This document shows, in pieces, positions 4,806 through 7,130 of a stretch of DNA of 7,130 bases. Origin of the DNA: Cardiobacteriales bacterium (GTDB taxonomy: Bacteria; Pseudomonadota; Gammaproteobacteria; Cardiobacteriales; Wohlfahrtiimonadaceae); NCBI GenBank assembly GCA_030150565.1, contig JASLFR010000098.1:1-7130 (forward strand), given 5' to 3'. Numbering within the stretch: the first letter of the stretch is position 1; the number at the start of each line of letters is the position of its first letter. Position numbers and translations under genes: made by a program. The notes beneath the pieces were generated by a model that worked only from the letters and a program-made list of their open reading frames with translations, did no database searches and was not told where the DNA came from.

Positions 4806-6245
4806 CTATTTAAGTGACTTGAGTAGCGCTTTTAACAATGTATAAAACTTCTCAACCGTCGCAACATCAACCCGCTCTTTCGGTGAGTGCGCCCCACGAA
4901 TAGTGGGCCCAAAACTTACCATCTCAAGGTGGGGGTAACGCTCTAAAATAAAGCCTGTCTCAAGCCCTGCGTGAAGCACCTCTACCTGCATCTCCTCCCC
5001 AAAAAGCTCCTGATAAGTGGCTCTAAGCGCTTTTAGTGGACGTGCTGAAAGATTGGGGTTCCAGCCAGGATACTCCCCTGAAGCCTCCATAAAGCCAGCG
5101 GTAAGTTCTGTCACTGAGCGGAGCTTTGCAATGATCTCAGCCAATCCATCACGATTGAGCGAACGGGCTAAAATAGAGACCTCAACTCCTCTTGATTGAT
5201 CGAAAGTGACAATCCCCACATTTGCGCTGCTCTCCACAACAGGGAGGGTCGCTGAGTGTCGGATCACCCCATTTGGCATTAGCATCAAACTATTGAGGAG
5301 CTCACGACTGCGAATAGGATCGAGCGCTTCAATCGGCTCCCCCTCTTCATACTGCAGCTCAACCCCCTCTTCAACCGATTTTAGACGCTCAAAAAGACGA
5401 CTCTCCCACTCCTGAAGATGAGCAATAAAAGAGGCTTTATGGCTCGCATCCACAGCGATTAACGCCTCTGCAGCGCGAGGAATCGCATTTCTTAACGTCC
5501 CCCCCTCTAATGAAGCGATTCGTAGAGGATATTGATGAGAGAAATCGTGCAAAATCTCCGTTAAGAGGAGCGTTGCATTACCATATCCACGATGAATATC
5601 GAGCCCTGAATGCCCCCCTCTCAAACCTGAAAGGCTCACTCTGAAGTACTCACCACAAGGGGTTTGATCAAAGAGATACTCTTTCTGATAAGTAAGATCG
5701 ATCCCCCCCGCTGATCCGACACAGCAAGAGCCAAATCGCTCGCTATCGAGATTGAGTAGATAATCTCCAGAGAGCCAATCGGGCGAAAGGGCGCGCACGC
5801 CACCCATTCCCGCCTCTTCATCAACGGTAAGAAGAACTTCAAGCGGGCCATGCTCTGCGCTCTCATCCTCTAAAATCGCAATCGCTGCCGCAACCCCGAT
5901 TCCATTATCGGCGCCTAAGGTTGTATCATCAGCACGCACCCAGCCATCTTCATAGATAAGGGTGATCCCCTCCTCTTCAAAATTGTGAGTGCTCTCATCC
6001 CCTTTCTGCCACACCATATCGATGTGCCCTTGCAGAATAACAGTTGGCGCATCCTCAAATCCTTCGGTCGCTGGCTTTTTAATGAGGATATTCCCAATCT
6101 CATCCTCCTCCCACTCAAAGCCCCGTTCTGTTGCATACTCTCGATAGAATGCTCGGATCTTCTCCTCTCTCTTTGAGCCTCGTGGAATAGCGCTCATCTT
6201 AGCAAAGTGATCCCAGAGCAATTTAGGGGTTAGTGAATGATTCAT
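4806..6245 (-). CDS. pepD: Cytosolic non-specific dipeptidase PepD (aminoacyl-histidine dipeptidase, M20)
   Basis: A 479-residue zinc metallopeptidase of the M20 PepD type (E. coli PepD has 485), which hydrolyses a broad set of dipeptides, Xaa-His included, in the cytoplasm. The two-metal site is intact: GHIDMV with His74 and Asp76, TLGADNGIG with bridging Asp113, EEAGMGG with Glu143 (general base) and Glu144, NLDSE with Asp168, and GAHSP with His453. The lid/dimer domain lies between, with GLRGGHSG (208-214) and GGTLRNAIPR (248-257). The ATG at 6245 is chosen because the E. coli homolog aligns from about here (LLWDHFAK near residue 9). An in-frame TTG 16 codons upstream lacks family similarity. 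AGGA lies 12 bases upstream, a rather long spacing. Two G7 runs encode Gly-Gly pairs. The C-S lyase gene follows. Confidence 0.95.
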   Translation of the reverse strand: MNHSLTPKLLWDHFAKMSAIPRGSKREEKIRAFYREYATERGFEWEEDEIGNILIKKPATEGFEDAPTVILQGHIDMVWQKGDESTHNFEEEGITLIYEDGWVRADDTTLGADNGIGVAAAIAILEDESAEHGPLEVLLTVDEEAGMGGVRALSPDWLSGDYLLNLDSERFGSCCVGSAGGIDLTYQKEYLFDQTPCGEYFRVSLSGLRGGHSGLDIHRGYGNATLLLTEILHDFSHQYPLRIASLEGGTLRNAIPRAAEALIAVDASHKASFIAHLQEWESRLFERLKSVEEGVELQYEEGEPIEALDPIRSRELLNSLMLMPNGVIRHSATLPVVESSANVGIVTFDQSRGVEVSILARSLNRDGLAEIIAKLRSVTELTAGFMEASGEYPGWNPNLSARPLKALRATYQELFGEEMQVEVLHAGLETGFILERYPHLEMVSFGPTIRGAHSPKERVDVATVEKFYTLLKALLKSLK

Positions 6246-6287
6246 AATCTTTAAATATCCTCTCGTTATCGATGAATAGATCTTAAT

Positions 6288-6303
6288 GCCCAAATAGTTG
6301 GGC
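6288..6303 (-). other. Perfect hairpin upstream of pepD
   Basis: GCCCAA and TTGGGC form a 6-bp stem with a 4-base loop, 43 bases before the pepD start. No T run follows on either strand, so it is not a typical terminator. It could be a leader hairpin or an operator. An imperfect larger repeat flanks it upstream (6313-6359). Confidence 0.4.
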
Positions 6304-6312
6304 TAAGCTGAG

Positions 6313-6359
6313 TAGATGGTGCTTCTAATCACCTATTTCAAGCAAATGCGCACCATTTA
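6313..6359. repeat. Imperfect inverted repeat between the small membrane protein gene and pepD
   Basis: ATGGTGC (6316-6322) and GCACCAT (6350-6356) are perfect reverse complements. The match extends outward by two further pairs past one mismatch (G-U if transcribed on the + strand). The spacer is 27 bases and no T run follows. Role unknown: possibly a 3'-end hairpin of the MATE operon transcript or a protein binding site for pepD. Confidence 0.4.
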
Positions 6360-6370
6360 GACGCCGATGC

Positions 6371-6676
6371 TTACTTCTTCTCCCGCTTTGAGCTCTTAAT
6401 TAGGGAGTAACCGAGTGAGGCGATCCATAAAAGTGCAATTAAAGCTCCTAAAAGGGGATGAATCATCAGCCCGATGACGAAAAGAATCATCATTCCAAAG
6501 GAGTTCATCAACATAGATGAGCCCCCCATCTCCCGAATGGCTCGATTAATTGCCCCAAAGCCTTCCGATTTTTTAATCGCTTCAAGCTCTTCTGCTGTCA
6601 ATTCCCGCCCCTCATCAGACTCCTCAACAATCTCTTCCCCGTAGGCGTCATATTTTTTCTCATGCTCATCATACAT
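6371..6676 (-). CDS. Small uncharacterised membrane protein coupled to the MATE transporter gene
   Basis: A 101-residue protein I do not recognise. Residues 1-35 are strongly acidic (EEIVEESDEGRELTAEELEA). Residues 36-58 look amphipathic, with GFGAINRAIREMGG. The C-terminal part is hydrophobic: about 60-72 (FGMMILFVIGLMI), a His-Pro turn at 73-74, then about 75-93 (LLGALIALLWIASLGYSLI), ending in a basic tail (KSSKREKK). This predicts a helical hairpin with both ends in the cytoplasm by the positive-inside rule. The ATG at 6676 starts one base after the TAA of the MATE gene. Its GGAGGAG Shine-Dalgarno (6 bases away) lies in the last MATE codons, so translation is probably coupled. A TTG nine codons upstream is in frame but less likely. 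A partner or accessory role for the transporter is an inference from position only. Confidence 0.8.
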   Translation of the reverse strand: MYDEHEKKYDAYGEEIVEESDEGRELTAEELEAIKKSEGFGAINRAIREMGGSSMLMNSFGMMILFVIGLMIHPLLGALIALLWIASLGYSLIKSSKREKK

Positions 6677-6677
6677 A

Positions 6678-7130
6678 TTATGCTCCTCCACTCTTCTCAC
6701 CAAGCTCCCGCTCTGAGAGCGCTAACTCATGGCGACGAAGATTTTTTAATTGACTACTAATAAATAGAGCTGCTAAAAGCGCCGCTAAGAGATCCGCAAA
6801 CGGGACCGAAGCCCAGACTCCATTCAATCCAAAATGATTAGGCAGTAAGAGAAGTGCGGGGACAAGGAAGATCAGCTGTCGGCTCAGACTAAGAAAGATC
6901 GACTGGCGCACCTTACCGATACTCTGAAAATAGATCGTCACCACCACCTGAAATCCAACAAGAGGGAAGAGAATCGTCATAATTTTCACAGCGCTGATCG
7001 TTGCATCTCCAACCTCTTTAGAGGGATTGAAGGGGGCGATAATCAACTGAGGCGCAAACTGCCCAATCAACATCGCTACAACCCCGACACCGATCCCAAT
7101 CTTCATGGTGTAGAGCAGTACCTCTCGCAA
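6678..7130 (-). CDS. MATE-family multidrug efflux transporter, C-terminal part
   Basis: The last 151 codons of a gene whose start lies beyond the window edge. MATE proteins usually have about 450 residues and 12 helices, so about the last four helices are seen. Fragment residues 8-32 form a hydrophobic helix (IGIGVGVVAMLIG). Next come ISAVKIMTILFPLVGFQVVVTIYFQSIGK, the RQSIFLSLSRQLIFLVPALLLLP helix, the motif HFGLNGVWASVPFADLLAAL, and a short polar cytoplasmic tail. The block FQSIGK-to-FGLNGVW is typical of MepA/NorM-type MATE pumps, which export cationic drugs in exchange for sodium or protons. Substrate and ion cannot be read from this part. The reading frame is open to the edge, with no sign of truncation. 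The small membrane protein gene follows one base later. Confidence 0.85.
   Translation of the reverse strand: MREVLLYTMKIGIGVGVVAMLIGQFAPQLIIAPFNPSKEVGDATISAVKIMTILFPLVGFQVVVTIYFQSIGKVRQSIFLSLSRQLIFLVPALLLLPNHFGLNGVWASVPFADLLAALLAALFISSQLKNLRRHELALSERELGEKSGGA

Noticed and set aside
6246..6293. N-terminal extension of PepD from a TTG at 6293
   Set aside because: The PepD family similarity begins right after the ATG at 6245, and the extra 16 residues overlap a hairpin and have no family support.
6677..6703. Longer start (TTG at 6703) for the small membrane protein
   Set aside because: The ATG at 6676 has a strong GGAGGAG at 6-base spacing, while the TTG would overlap the MATE gene and has no better RBS.
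6678..7130. MATE gene as a truncated pseudogene
   Set aside because: The frame is open to the window edge and the visible part is intact, so the missing N-terminus is due to the cut.

Overview
The window looks like a chromosomal core region of a gammaproteobacterium of moderate to slightly AT-rich composition. RpoD is very close to the Escherichia coli type across regions 2 to 4. A second, shorter sigma factor has RpoS hallmarks, which points to Gammaproteobacteria or close relatives. The missing dnaG-rpoD and nlpD-rpoS neighbourhoods argue against Enterobacterales. A Cardiobacteriales-like lineage (Ignatzschineria or Wohlfahrtiimonas type) is my guess and cannot be proven from this window.

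Layout: a small lipoprotein gene (42-275, + strand) converges with a long run of minus-strand genes, and a strong bidirectional terminator (304-330) separates them. Read in the direction of transcription, from high to low coordinates, the minus strand carries: the 3' end of a MATE multidrug transporter gene (cut by the window edge); a translationally coupled small two-helix membrane protein; pepD (M20 cytosolic dipeptidase); a patB/malY-type PLP C-S lyase; an rpoS-like sigma factor; and rpoD. No intergenic stretch exceeds 300 bases. The two longest are the leaders of rpoS (3317-3546) and rpoD (2163-2377), and both hold RNA or DNA structure.

Function: the upstream half suggests peptide and sulfur metabolism with efflux. 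PepD-type enzymes release Cys-Gly-type dipeptides or conjugates, PatB/MalY enzymes cleave C-S bonds of cysteine conjugates, and a MATE pump exports drugs. The downstream half is a tandem pair of sigma-70-family genes, stationary-phase type followed by the housekeeping factor, an unusual neighbourhood for both.

The most interesting points are: (1) a 9-G homopolymer early in the rpoS-like gene, where loss or gain of one G truncates the protein within eight codons, a possible phase-variation or mutation hotspot; (2) changed promoter-contact residues in that sigma factor (Asp at the position equivalent to sigma-70 Gln437); (3) interleaved inverted repeats plus an extended -10 promoter between the two sigma genes, which could let rpoD initiation escape the rpoS terminator; (4) a long hairpin in the rpoS leader; (5) a dipeptidase plus C-S lyase gene pair. 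I found no mobile element, CRISPR array, tRNA or rRNA.
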